64,000 bases of DNA from Crambe crambe (lineage: Eukaryota > Porifera > Demospongiae > Poecilosclerida > Crambeidae): positions 5,097,488 to 5,161,487 of the forward strand of contig OZ004585.1 in the NCBI GenBank assembly GCA_963924555.1. Reading direction: 5' to 3'. Below the pieces are notes generated by a model that made no database searches, had not been told where the DNA came from, and saw nothing but the letters and a program-made list of their open reading frames with translations. This document shows, in pieces, positions 56,001-64,000 of this stretch. A program made the position numbers and the translations under genes. Numbering within the stretch: the stretch's first letter is position 1; every line of letters starts with the position of its first letter.

Positions 56001-58311
56001 TACATACATGTGACTCTCTGGATCAGCAGATTTAGGAACCTATGCTCTATTACAAATGCTGCACATTGCTATAGTAGCTAGTAGTTGTAGAGGCTCTATA
56101 GGCTTATAATTTAATTCAGTGGTTTGTTACATATAAACTCAACAGCAAAATCTTCTAAAGAGTTGTAGCACTAAAGAATTAATACTTGCTTGCTCACTCG
56201 CTGTCAAATGTTGCACATTGCCCTAGTTACTCTAGAGTCAGTCACAGTGAGCAAGTGAAGAAGTAAAGTTGGTGATAGGTTCCAGTGCTCCAGAGACAAG
56301 AGTCATGTACGTAAGTGGTTGTTCCAACCAGGAAACTCCATTGTAAATACTTACCACAAGCACTTAGTTAGATAAGCCTAGTGCCTCTATGACAAAAGGC
56401 TGTAGAAAACAATCTAACTTGATTACAATTAGAGCATGTGCATTATGCCTGGAGCATTTTGGACTGTAGACCTATAATATATATCATGGCCTGTGAGTCA
56501 GCTTGCTCACTCTGCTGAATATTTTTCATTATCATGGGTATTATACGTAGATGCATACGTATGATCCACTTCAAAGCTATCAAATTTAATAAGGCATGCA
56601 TTATGTTATTTCAAGCAAAAAAGACAGCCATTGTTCATCTAATTCTGCACATAGCTACCACTGTAATTACCTCGTACAAACAAGCACAACGATGCTGCTT
56701 GTATAGTATCATTATCCACTCCACAATGGTAGGTGCCTTCTGCAAAACCATTAACTTGACGTATGGTCAACTCATTTCCATTTTGGCGAAATGAATTATT
56801 CTGAGTTAAAGGTGCACCTAAACCATCCAGTGAGTTATTCCCATTCATGTATCTCCGTATGTACCAGGATGGAGATGATGCATCAGGATCAGAGCACCGT
56901 ATTGATACTTGAAAGTCAGAGAAAGAATCTACAGCTAATATAGCATTAAAAATGATAAATAGAGGTGGGAATTGGGAGCATTTGGGTAACTAAACTACAT
57001 TGTAAGTTAGAAGAGTTTACATTCAGTTAGATAGATATTCAACTTACACTTATTAAGATCTATTAAAGTAATCATAGCTCTCTCTCTATGCTGTAATGGC
57101 CAGAAATATTGGTGGAATTTAATGGATTACTCTAAATTATAATAAAACTTGGTGAATTTAAAGATTGGCAGATTAGCATAATTCTCATCAGAAGTGTGGT
57201 AGCTCACTCTATGTAGGGATGACACAGACAGACTAATGAAAAAGTGAAATTCTAGTTCCACCACTTAGACTTAACAAAAGCTACTCTGAATGATTATCCA
57301 GTCTACTAGAGCCTACTACAAAGTGTACGTAGACCAAGTTTCAGGACTAGGGAGCTTACTGTTTCAGAAATATGGCAGGAAGGTAAATTGCTGGATTCTT
57401 TCTTCTTCTTCTTAGACAACCATATCTCTCGAACCACTCAAGCTACAGCTATGATTTCTGGATAGATCCACTCCAAATTCTACCAACTACTAAGATCTTT
57501 TACACTCGTCAATCCTCAAAAGAGTCGATGTAAAAAGAGACACTATGGAGCACAGTACTCGACTAACTTAAAGGGAAGGTGAAGTGATTTTTTGAAAATA
57601 TTAAAGCTAGCCATAATTATGTATAGCTCCTTACTTCCACCACAAAAATAATTACCACTCAATGCCTCATGCATACTATTGCCACTCATAATGGCTGCCA
57701 ACATATTGCATGATGTGTGTATAATAATTGATCATGCCTTTCGAATATCACCTATAGCTACGTAACGCTTTTGTTATACATGATCTTTAGTGAATAAGCA
57801 ATGGATATACTGTAACAGTACCTTGCCCTAAAACCAGCTTGCTGCAATTCATGTTCAACTGCGTGTGCTGTGACTAACTAACCATTCACGTAAATTTTAC
57901 ATTGTGGGGTAAGCGCACATGCTCAGTTAACCCAAGGTTATCATGGAAATAAACTACATTATTAGGATGTATGGACATATTATGATATCAGTATATATTT
58001 ATGTTTGCATATGGGGGTGAAAGGTCATCATCACTATTAGTAGTGTGGTGTTGCTTTGCTCACCCCAGTAATGCTATTTCTCCCGAAACATGAAATTTTT
58101 ACCCCTCTAAAATCTGCTATAGCTACTACCTCCTAGAGTGATAAGTGCACGATCTTATTAACCCCAGTCCATGGCAGGTAACTTGTATTATATATCACAA
58201 CTTACTTCTCGATGGAATACCATTTATTCTACACACATCTTCCAGTCCACATCCCCAAGCTAAAGAAAAGGTAGCTCCTTGAAGTAATAGTATGGATATC
58301 CACAGAATCAT
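46873..58311 (-). CDS. Gene D: two-Ig membrane protein, short tail
   Basis: Six exons on the minus strand: 58206-58311, 56671-56928, 53940-54374, 52822-52908, 51949-52032 and 46873-47027. They total 1125 nt, 375 codons with stop, every joint phase 1 with AG/GT borders. Order: signal peptide MILWISILLLQGATFSLA; Ig-like 1 (SIRCSDPDASSPSWYIRR ... GFAEGTYHCGV); a Cys-rich Ig/V-like domain (FVDGGFCNKTKK ... FNAADKGIYDITVEF); two Thr-rich stalk exons; membrane span GFLLGVCITIILETIIAVAV with a central Glu; about 27-residue tail ending IARSKL. Unlike B and C there is no tyrosine-rich tail. An alternative donor (A|GTAAGC, three codons before the stop) could extend it to unseen exons. Intron 5 (4.9 kb) holds an LTR element on the other strand. 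Confidence 0.75.
47804..48073 (+). other. Possible truncated zinc-binding first exon
   Basis: An ATG at 47804 opens MASMSPVSHCLACGEITQKK and DRRILGSVSDETSPG, then VPLWIYVIYEKLLKA. From 48007 the frame runs into the LTR. A CxxCG start with VPLW spacing resembles the first half of small sponge zinc-finger proteins, but the second Cys pair is missing. Could be a host gene cut by the insertion, or chance. Confidence 0.25.
48007..48145 (+). repeat. 5' LTR
   Basis: Starts TGCAATGTTCATCATCATCA and runs to about GATCAGTGGTC. A TGG-starting stretch shortly after (TGGTGATGAGG, about 48155) may be the primer-binding site. Confidence 0.65.
51178..51295 (+). repeat. 3' LTR with polypurine tract
   Basis: Same TGCAATGTTCATCATCATCA start, directly after the purine tract AAAGAAAGAGGGAGAA (51161-51177). 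Shorter than the 5' copy by two small deletions and several substitutions, so the insertion is old. Confidence 0.7.
51949..52032 (-). CDS. Gene D stalk exon 2
   Basis: 84 nt, phase 1-1: SFTTSSTSFTANVTTLPTIT and onward. Tandem duplicate of the previous exon with its intron flanks. Confidence 0.7.
52822..52908 (-). CDS. Gene D stalk exon 1
   Basis: 87 nt, phase 1-1: SFTTSSTANDITLPTTTTLP and onward. Mucin-like, many O-glycosylation candidates. Confidence 0.7.
53940..54374 (-). CDS. Gene D exon 3: Cys-rich Ig-like domain
   Basis: 435 nt, phase 1-1, acceptor CATGTAG, donor GTAAGG. Has seven Cys and an ADKGIYDITV strand-F-like motif without the usual Cys, so it is a divergent Ig-type fold at best. 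Confidence 0.75.
54398..54640 (-). mobile_element. Terminal-hairpin element fragment, gene D intron 2
   Basis: CAATCAGAGGAAGTGGTAGC then TCTCTGTGTAGGAATGATG and AAATTCCAGTTCCCCCACTT, a diverged member of the GTAGGGATGAC family. The rest of the intron to 56670 (apart from 55267-55500) holds no gene; GTAGGGATGACC also occurs at 55051. Confidence 0.6.
55267..55500. mobile_element. Complete MITE (AGTACTTGAGAAAAGGGG ends)
   Basis: Left GATAGTACTTGAGAAAAGGG, right CCCCTTTTCTCAAGTAGCT. 234 bp, no ORF. Reference copy for the element split between 12571 and 26325. Confidence 0.75.
56170..56480 (-). repeat. GAGCGAGC-family unit, inverted
   Basis: CTTGCTTGCTCACTCGCTGT and GTTGCACATTGCCCTAGT, then the complement of GGCTTATCTAAGTGCTTGTG (about 56360) and of the CTACAGTCC block. 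Lies in gene D intron 2 upstream of the Ig-like 1 donor. Confidence 0.5.
56671..56928 (-). CDS. Gene D exon 2: Ig-like 1
   Basis: 258 nt, phase 1-1. First Cys in IRCSDP, Trp in SWYIRR, second Cys in GTYHCGV. Several N-glycosylation motifs. Confidence 0.8.
57188..57570 (-). mobile_element. Terminal-hairpin GTAGGGATGAC element, copy in gene D intron 1
   Basis: ATCAGAAGTGTGGTAGCTCA, TATGTAGGGATGACACAGAC, AAGTTTCAGGACTAGGGAGC and GACAACCATATCTCTCGAAC as in 6829-7195. The remaining intron (57570-58200) shows nothing I can name. Confidence 0.65.
58206..58311 (-). CDS. Gene D exon 1: signal peptide
   Basis: 106 nt. ATG at 58311, hydrophobic core of 14 residues, then CGLEDVCRINGIPSR. Donor GTAAGTTGT. 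Confidence 0.75.
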
Positions 58312-58319
58312 CTTATCTG

Positions 58320-60525
58320 TGGATGAATAAGGATAATCGTTATAGTGCATGTTTAAGCTTGATCAGCTATGTAGCATTCTTATAAGTTAATTTTCTTTTG
58401 ATACCAAAAAGTTAATCTGCTCCAAGTGGATGGTTTTTTTCAGATCCTATCATTACAATTATGACTGATCTGCAAAAGTTAAGCTCCTTGAAATTAAAGC
58501 ACTAGCTATAATAGTATTCCAACAGTAGTACTAGTAGAGACTGTCTTTCTCCAATAGGACAATGTGTAGTATTTAACAGTGAGTGAGCACCAACTCGTTT
58601 TTGTGTCAACTCCTTGGCTAAGATTTGCTGTTGAGATACAAGTGCTGACAGTCCACTTAGCCTAGCAGTCCAAGTTGGAGCATGCAGCAATATACATGTG
58701 CAGATGCTACCAATAAGGGCAGTTTGGAGTGTAGATCTAGATATCAGACTACTCTCTAAGTAGGAATGCCCTTTCATTATACAAAGCGCAGTTCTTGCTC
58801 TGGATGGAGGATCAGGTCAGAAGATTGAGAAAGAAGTGTGTAAAGGCCTCTATAATCACCTCTTCAAAGTCTGCTTTCAAGGAGAACTTGGCTACAGAGT
58901 CTTGTTCCTGTGGCAAAGATCGGGTCATCAAATTAGCACCTCCCATTCTACATCATCATTGGCACACTATAATGATATTCATAGATGCTGGGATCGTGCA
59001 CACCCAAACAGTGGATACCAGGCCCTTATTTATAATGCCTGGGTACGGGGCTACTGTCACCCAAGCCAGGTGTAGTATCAATTGATTAGTCAAAAAGGAA
59101 CTATTAAAGTGAACTTTCTATTGATGCTAGCTAACAGTGTCGTGAGTGATTTTGTCAAAAACCCTTGGGCTCAAGAAGTCTCAAACCTTAATAAACCACC
59201 CAAAGTATATACGAATAACACAAGTAAAGGTCTTAAAAAATCATACTTATATTCTAGATAGCTACATGGAATCATTTCATTACTACACAGCAAGGATCAG
59301 ATTGCTCATACAATGAAATCCTTGAATAATGCATAGCTAGCTAACAATATTTAAAGTGAGTGCAAAAAATTTCTTCTAAAATTAAAAAAAAGTAGGAATG
59401 GCCCCAAAATTTAACTGGACTATGACTGCAGCATCATATCAAACCAAGCCATGTGACCCCCAAATTTACTGATTATATATGTGTATTATGACTGCAGCAT
59501 CATATCGAACAAAGCTGTATGGCCCTTAGCTAAATCTAGCTAGATTATGTACTTTGAATGCAGCATCATATCGAACCAGGCTTGGATTGAAGCTAATTCC
59601 TCACCTCCTGGTGTTATGCAGCGTCAACCCCAGAGAAAAGATACCAAATGTAGTAGCTATAGATCCAAGTAGCTAGCTATAAGGCCAATGTGACTAAATA
59701 CCTTGTTTCCTGTCCTTTCCTTGCTCAAACTGGATGAGGGAGGGAGGCTATTTTTTATTATTTATTATACTAGCAATATTTCAAGCAAGCAAGCTTTTAG
59801 ACTCCAACTTGTTTCACAACCCCTTAAAATTTTGCTGTTGGAGAGCAGCTACATACTTAAGAAGGTGTAATGTGCAATAATAGATAAACCACAATACAAC
59901 TGACAAATTAATTGCTGTAGAAGTCAATCAAGCATGCTTAGCAGATAATAATAAACGAGTATGCGGTGGCCAAATTAATTAGCATGCGGGCGGTTGACAG
60001 GAAACAATGAATTTAATCACGTTGGCCTAAGCTAAAAATTCTAGTGATTTTGCTCCAAGGCTTTCATGGCTGACTGTTTTATTTAAAGCATTTCTACTAA
60101 GCTCTAAAAAAACTTTGCCAGAGTTAGTTTAAGGATCATAATTATACAGATATTTTTATTATTAATAAAACTATGCATCACATATGGAAGAAGTCAAGAC
60201 TAAAAAAGATAGCTGGCTAGTGCTAGTAAAGGTGGAATTTAGCTTCTAAAACTCCATGTATCATGCACCATATACAAGAGAAGTTTGGGAACCAGACTTT
60301 GTAGTGAAATTTAAATGCTGGGGATGAGGAATTTAATTATGCAAATTAAGAAAACAACAACAAAATAATTAATACTATAATTGCTACCTTCTACTGTACA
60401 GCCTTCAGGTCCAGGTCTCACTAGTTACAGAGCGTGCTGGGTCATCCCTATATTATATAGCTCACCTGAGCTTACTCCCTCATCGAATACACGACGAAAA
60501 ACAGCAACAACAACTACGCCCCCCA
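58320..60525. other. Intergenic DNA upstream of gene D
   Basis: Two frames at 58795-59085 have no recognisable domain. TTTCTTCTAAAATTAAAAAA and AAGTAGGAATGGCC (59370-59400) are remnants of the 1.5-kb foldback family. The GGACTATGACTGCAGCATCATATC phrase repeats three times to 59570. No gene supported. Confidence 0.45.
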
Positions 60526-60529
60526 ATTC

Positions 60530-60625
60530 AAGCGAGGGTGGGCGGTGCCGGGCCCGAGTTTAGACTACGCATGCGCCTAACCCCACGGCGCCGCCGCCGG
60601 CGGCGGCCGGCCGCGCATGGGCAGT
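60530..60625. promoter_or_regulatory. Short CpG-rich island with GCATGCGC site
   Basis: The only strongly GC-rich stretch in the right half: GGGCGGTGCCGGGCCCGAG, CTACGCATGCGCC, then GCCGCCGCCGGCGGCGG. GCATGCGC is the core of NRF1-type sites. It could be a promoter for gene D (2.2 kb away) or the end of a repeat; no transcript start can be seen. Confidence 0.3.
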
Positions 60626-60659
60626 TCATTGATAATATCGATAAGATCTGAAGATTCAT

Positions 60660-60825
60660 TAAGTGGCAGGCAGCTGCATACATAGAAAGCTATAATAATT
60701 ACCACTTAGCGCAATTCACTTAGATAGTCCTACTATCCACTTATCCACTATGCTATAATAAAATGATGTAGAAATCAATCAAGCATGCACCACAGGGTGC
60801 TACTATTGCAAGACATGACACCTGT
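60660..60825 (-). repeat. GAGCGAGC-family fragment
   Basis: Complement of the CTAAGTG...GATAGTAGGACTA and TTTCTACATC blocks of the 24-26 kb tandem units. Confidence 0.5.
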
Positions 60826-61114
60826 CAGGGTTTCATCTAAGGAGGGGGGCGCAGGGGAAACTTCCCCTCCAAACAGCTCAACTTCCCCCCCCCCAAACTG
60901 ACCCAGCTTCCCCCCCAAGATATTGCAGAATTTTAGGACAAAAAATACTTCAAAGTAGTATATTTTTAGGATCCAAGTTAAGTATTACTTTAGAATTTAA
61001 GAATTTTTTGTTCACATGCACTCTGCACAGGAGGGTGCATATCTCCCTCCTGCACCCCCCCCCAACCGTGGCATGAGCTTCCCCTCCAAGGTGAAATTCC
61101 TAGATGAAACCCTG
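60826..61114. mobile_element. CAGGG...CCCTG MITE with CCTGT duplication
   Basis: Ends CAGGGTTTCATCTA and TAGATGAAACCCTG, flanked by CCTGT on both sides. Inside are long C runs and CTTCCCCTCC repeats. 289 bp, no real ORF. Confidence 0.75.
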
Positions 61115-62405
61115 CCTGTGTATGTGCTAGATACGTATGTACATAATATTATAGCTATCTATGATTTCAATGAGTTATCACTTGAGAGTCAGCTTACTTA
61201 CTCCGCTCGGTTCGTCACATTACACTCTTTCTGCTGCAAATTAGCTATAGTAATTATATCACCTCTATAAACAGTTCCTTGATTACTATTACGTTAATAT
61301 CAGTGGCTGCATGAGCCTTAATTGGGCATTTCCAATCCTGAGGCAGCAATAATCATATGATTGCACTGTTCTAAGATCACTCTCCTTCAGATGTTCCAAT
61401 GCAGCATCACAGCTGGGACCCTTGATGTTCTTTCCAGCTATAGCTAGCTGATGCTGAAGAAAGTATATATGCAGGCTTGAATTAGGATCATAATTATGAT
61501 TTCAATAATATAAGTAGATACCTCCATGCAGATGGCAATATGCTATTGGTCTATATGTAGCTGGAATGTAATGGAGTAGCTAGCTATTCACAAGGGAAAA
61601 ACATTTCTGTGAAATGGAAAAAAAAAAGTTGGGGATGACCATTGCTCAAAAAAGGTAAGGGGGATGAAGGATGGAAGGATGGCATGGGATCAATCATTGT
61701 AACAGTTCTGTATATCCAGCCTAGGCTGGATATACAGTATATATACCACTTCACTGCCATCCCCAATCTCAACCTTTTCCATGCTATTAACTTACAGCCT
61801 CCAGCTCTTCGATTTGGCATGAGAAATGTATACTCACTGTCTTGCATGTTGCTGATGCTTTAGCTATACCTGTCCCTCATCAATGCACATGCAGTTCATT
61901 TCAGGGAGTTATGAGTTACTGCAGATAGTTCAGAGAGAGCTTAGAAAGGTCAGCCATGAAAGTTTTGTGCACAGAGAATCCAACAATGGAAATCACCAAA
62001 AACTAAGGTAGGCTTTCCAGATTATAGATAATACGCTTGGAAATATGAACTAACTAAGCTATATACTTTACCTTTGGTACTATGTTACTCTTCTCTATAG
62101 GCTTTAGTCCCTTCGTATAAGAAGTTAGTTCTTGTTTGAAACTGCCCCTTGCAAAGCATAATCTATCTAAAATGCCAATATCATTAATTTTTTCCTTAAA
62201 AAAAAGCTACTTCCTTATTAAAGGTTATAGCCACAGGCCATTAATTTTCTTGACAATAATTAGCTATAATTATGTGGCTTATAGCCTAATTGTTAAAGCT
62301 TTAAAATTAATACATAGCTAGCTACAGTGAAATATAATCATAATATTTGCATATCTGACACACAAAATGATTTTTTAAATGTTATCCTGTTAAGCTTATG
62401 CTTAG
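61115..62405. other. Intergenic DNA left of the kinase gene
   Basis: A partial foldback of the 6495 family lies at about 61590-61780 (GGGATGACCATTGCTCAAAA; GGCTGGATATACAG). The rest, to the kinase stop, shows no gene. Confidence 0.5.
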
Positions 62406-62550
62406 CTACAAGCCCAATTTTCCAAAGAATGCTGAGAACTCAATATATCCAGCCACTCTTTCCAGTTGTGAGCTAATTTCATGTACCAAGTCTTCAAAAG
62501 AGGGTCTCTTTTCAGGTTCTTCATCCCAACATTGAGTAATTAGGCCATAC
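62406..62550 (-). CDS. Gene E last exon: subdomain XI and tail
   Basis: 145 nt: [20 protein letters not shown], then a short tail ending FFGKLGL. TAG at 62406-62408. Confidence 0.9.
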
Positions 62551-64000
62551 CTGGAGGAGCAAGATAGACTTTTAGAAATAATAATTTTGGTGATCATCAT
62601 TAATAGAGTGTGGTAGGTAGGGATGACCACACTCCAAGAAAGAAAAAGAAAGAAAAGAAGGAAAGAATGAAAAAAAGGAGAGAATTCTGAAAAGAAGAAG
62701 AAAGGGAAAAAAGTGGATGTAGTTGGACTGATGGAACTCACACTTGATTGGTGCAACCATTACTGGGCTGCTCAAGTCTCTCTCCGTTTTTGAGAAATTT
62801 TACCAAAGCAAATGGATCAACAGCAGGGTATGGGGTGTGGCCAAGACTGAATATTTCCCAACAAGTTACTCCAAATGACCACTAAAACAAGCCAAAATAT
62901 TTTGAAATAAAAGTCCATGTGATTTCCTTCTATATCACTATGAAAGGTAGTTTTTCATGGCGGATACATTGGAGATAGACAATTAAATTTGTATGTATAC
63001 ATGTACAAATGTATCCCAACACTTATACTCACTACATCAGTCTTCTCAGAGAAGATTCCATCAAGAAGACTTTCCAAGGCCATCCACTTGATTGGGAGTT
63101 TCACTGAGGTCTCCTCCCCTTGTCTGAAATAATTAGTAGTGTATATTTCTTCACTGAGGCCAAAATCCCCCACCTTGATCAAAAACTGCTCATCAATCCT
63201 GCATCAAAGTGTATGCATGATAGTTGAGTAGCTATAATACCATTCCAAATCAAATATGACTGGCTGACATTAAGGTCATAATTATAGTTTTCCATGATTA
63301 ATTTAGCTATAATTACAATAGCTATAGCTAGCTAATACTCTTCTTATTGATAAAAGATTTCCTTCTCATGTAGCTAATTCTGTGGAGGCCATAGCTAGCT
63401 ACATGTTGTAAATTGATATAGTTAGCTATACATAGCTAGCTAGGTATACTGTTGTGATGTGATGAGAGCTGTGGGATCTGCATGAATGTTGGAGCTCTTG
63501 TACCAAAACAAAATATGTAGCTATAAGTCAAGAGTTACACGAACAGATGCTACGGAAATGAATATTTCATATAGTTTTATGGAACTTACATGCAGTTGCG
63601 AGCAGCTAAGTCTCTATGCACAAACTTCTGTTCAGCAAGATAACACATTCCTTTAACAATTTGAAGGCACATTGACAACAGCTTTCTTTGGGCATCTTCA
63701 ATCTTCCAAAAAAAACAAAAAAAACAACAACAACAAACACTTAATAAAATGTACACTATATCCATTATTATCTTTCTATACCATTTCCACTCCAGCACCT
63801 TCCACTAAGGCAAGGTGGGGTCGGTTTTTCTTCAAGTATGCCAGAAGACTGCCATTTGCCATGAAGGGCATGACAATATATGGCCTTTCTCCTACATCAA
63901 TGCAAACTCCGATCAGATTCATGACATTTGGGTGGCTGAACTTCTTCATTTTTTCACTTTCAGCTATCAGATCTTCAATATTTTTAGCTGAATAGAAATC
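62406..64000 (-). CDS. Gene E: receptor tyrosine kinase, C-terminal half
   Basis: Five minus-strand exons, 63782-64000 (continues outside), 63590-63702, 63033-63198, 62742-62881 and 62406-62550, join in frame to 260 residues and a TAG. In order: alpha-C region [20 protein letters not shown], hinge with [16 protein letters not shown], catalytic loop [12 protein letters not shown], metal motif [10 protein letters not shown], activation loop with [20 protein letters not shown] (P+1 loop of tyrosine kinases), [16 protein letters not shown] and [12 protein letters not shown]. All key catalytic residues visible here are present. The loop and NYFRQG look most like the Met/Axl-type receptor group; the ATP-binding Lys and the extracellular part lie beyond 64000. 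The C-terminal tail is only about 18 residues. Why a receptor kinase: sequence class, and the neighbouring Ig receptors; the membrane part itself is not in view. Confidence 0.9.
62742..62881 (-). CDS. Gene E exon: WSFGV subdomain IX
   Basis: 140 nt: [20 protein letters not shown], then [16 protein letters not shown]. Donor GTGAGTTCC. Confidence 0.9.
63033..63198 (-). CDS. Gene E exon: DFG to P+1 loop
   Basis: 166 nt: [39 protein letters not shown]. Donor GTGAGTATA. Confidence 0.9.
63590..63702 (-). CDS. Gene E exon: alpha-E and catalytic loop
   Basis: 113 nt: [20 protein letters not shown] then HRDLAARNC. Acceptor TTTGGAAG, donor GTAAGTTCC inside the Met codon after NC. Confidence 0.9.
63782..64000 (-). 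CDS. Gene E exon: alpha-C to hinge (partial)
   Basis: 219 nt in view, phase 0 at the donor GTATAGAAAG. Contains the conserved Glu of the alpha-C helix and the gatekeeper region YIVMPFM. Confidence 0.85.

Noticed and set aside
58795..59085. 96-residue + strand frame upstream of gene D
   Set aside because: No domain, overlapping alternative frame of similar length, no splice or neighbour support.
46873..64000. Genes D and E as one receptor kinase gene
   Set aside because: The order is wrong: on the minus strand E comes first and ends with its own stop, and D then begins with a signal peptide.
1..64000. Bacterial-type operons, ribosome binding sites or terminators
   Set aside because: Exon-intron structure and repeat content show animal nuclear DNA, so these features are not expected or seen.

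Overview
The window is animal genomic DNA, not prokaryotic. Genes are split into short exons with GT/AG borders and mostly phase-1 introns. Intergenic DNA is AT-rich and packed with transposon relics, and a receptor tyrosine kinase lies at the right edge. Ig-domain receptors with Ser/Thr/Pro stalks, a tyrosine kinase, very compact exons, constant TAGC/GCTA-rich filler and abundant short foldback repeats together suggest a demosponge (Amphimedon-like). That assignment is inference from texture and gene families, not a database match.

All host genes I can support lie on the minus strand, so they read right to left. Gene E (62406 to beyond 64000) is the C-terminal part of a receptor tyrosine kinase: five exons that join in frame through the alpha-C region, [12 protein letters not shown] and WSFGV to a stop. 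Gene D (46873-58311, six exons, 374 aa) is a membrane protein with a signal peptide, two Ig-like domains, two Thr-rich stalk exons and a membrane span that contains a glutamate, followed by a short tail. Genes C (38211-44932), B (31226-35991) and A (26774-29583 plus stalk exons near 12.3-12.5 kb) are head-to-tail copies of a different receptor: signal peptide, three Ig-like domains, a Pro/Thr stalk of small repeated exons, a membrane span and a 79-residue tail with five tyrosines (YEEI, YEDI, YLDV and others). B is intact on paper: eight exons, exactly 501 codons including the stop. C carries at least three frameshifting deletions. A is split by about 13.7 kb of nested repeats and has no visible membrane or tail exons.

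Region by region: 1-3.65 kb is a composite of tRNA-like SINE ends, a foldback element and a retroelement ORF. 3.66-5.2 kb is a purine-rich tandem repeat. 5.9-7.2 kb holds small foldback/terminal-hairpin elements. 7.2-10.35 kb is a dead LINE and 10.96-11.35 kb a second RT fragment. 11.42-12.09 kb is a TIR element. 12.3-12.54 kb holds the displaced stalk exons of gene A. 12.57-26.3 kb is a nest of repeats: a Mutator-like transposase relic, a 700-bp TIR element, a 10-bp minisatellite, a 3.3-kb giant palindrome, a second large inverted repeat, and tandem GAGCGAGC units. The receptor array fills 26.7-58.3 kb, interrupted by a degenerate Ty3/Gypsy-type LTR element (48.0-51.3 kb) in a gene D intron. 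58.4-62.4 kb is intergenic with small elements.

The part most worth following is the receptor cluster. It has tandem Ig receptors with SH2-docking-type tails (B, C), a neighbour with a tailless design and a charged membrane segment (D), an adjacent receptor kinase (E), and patchwork identity among copies that looks like gene conversion. This resembles, in architecture only, paired or diversifying recognition-receptor loci of other animals. Any function is inference.
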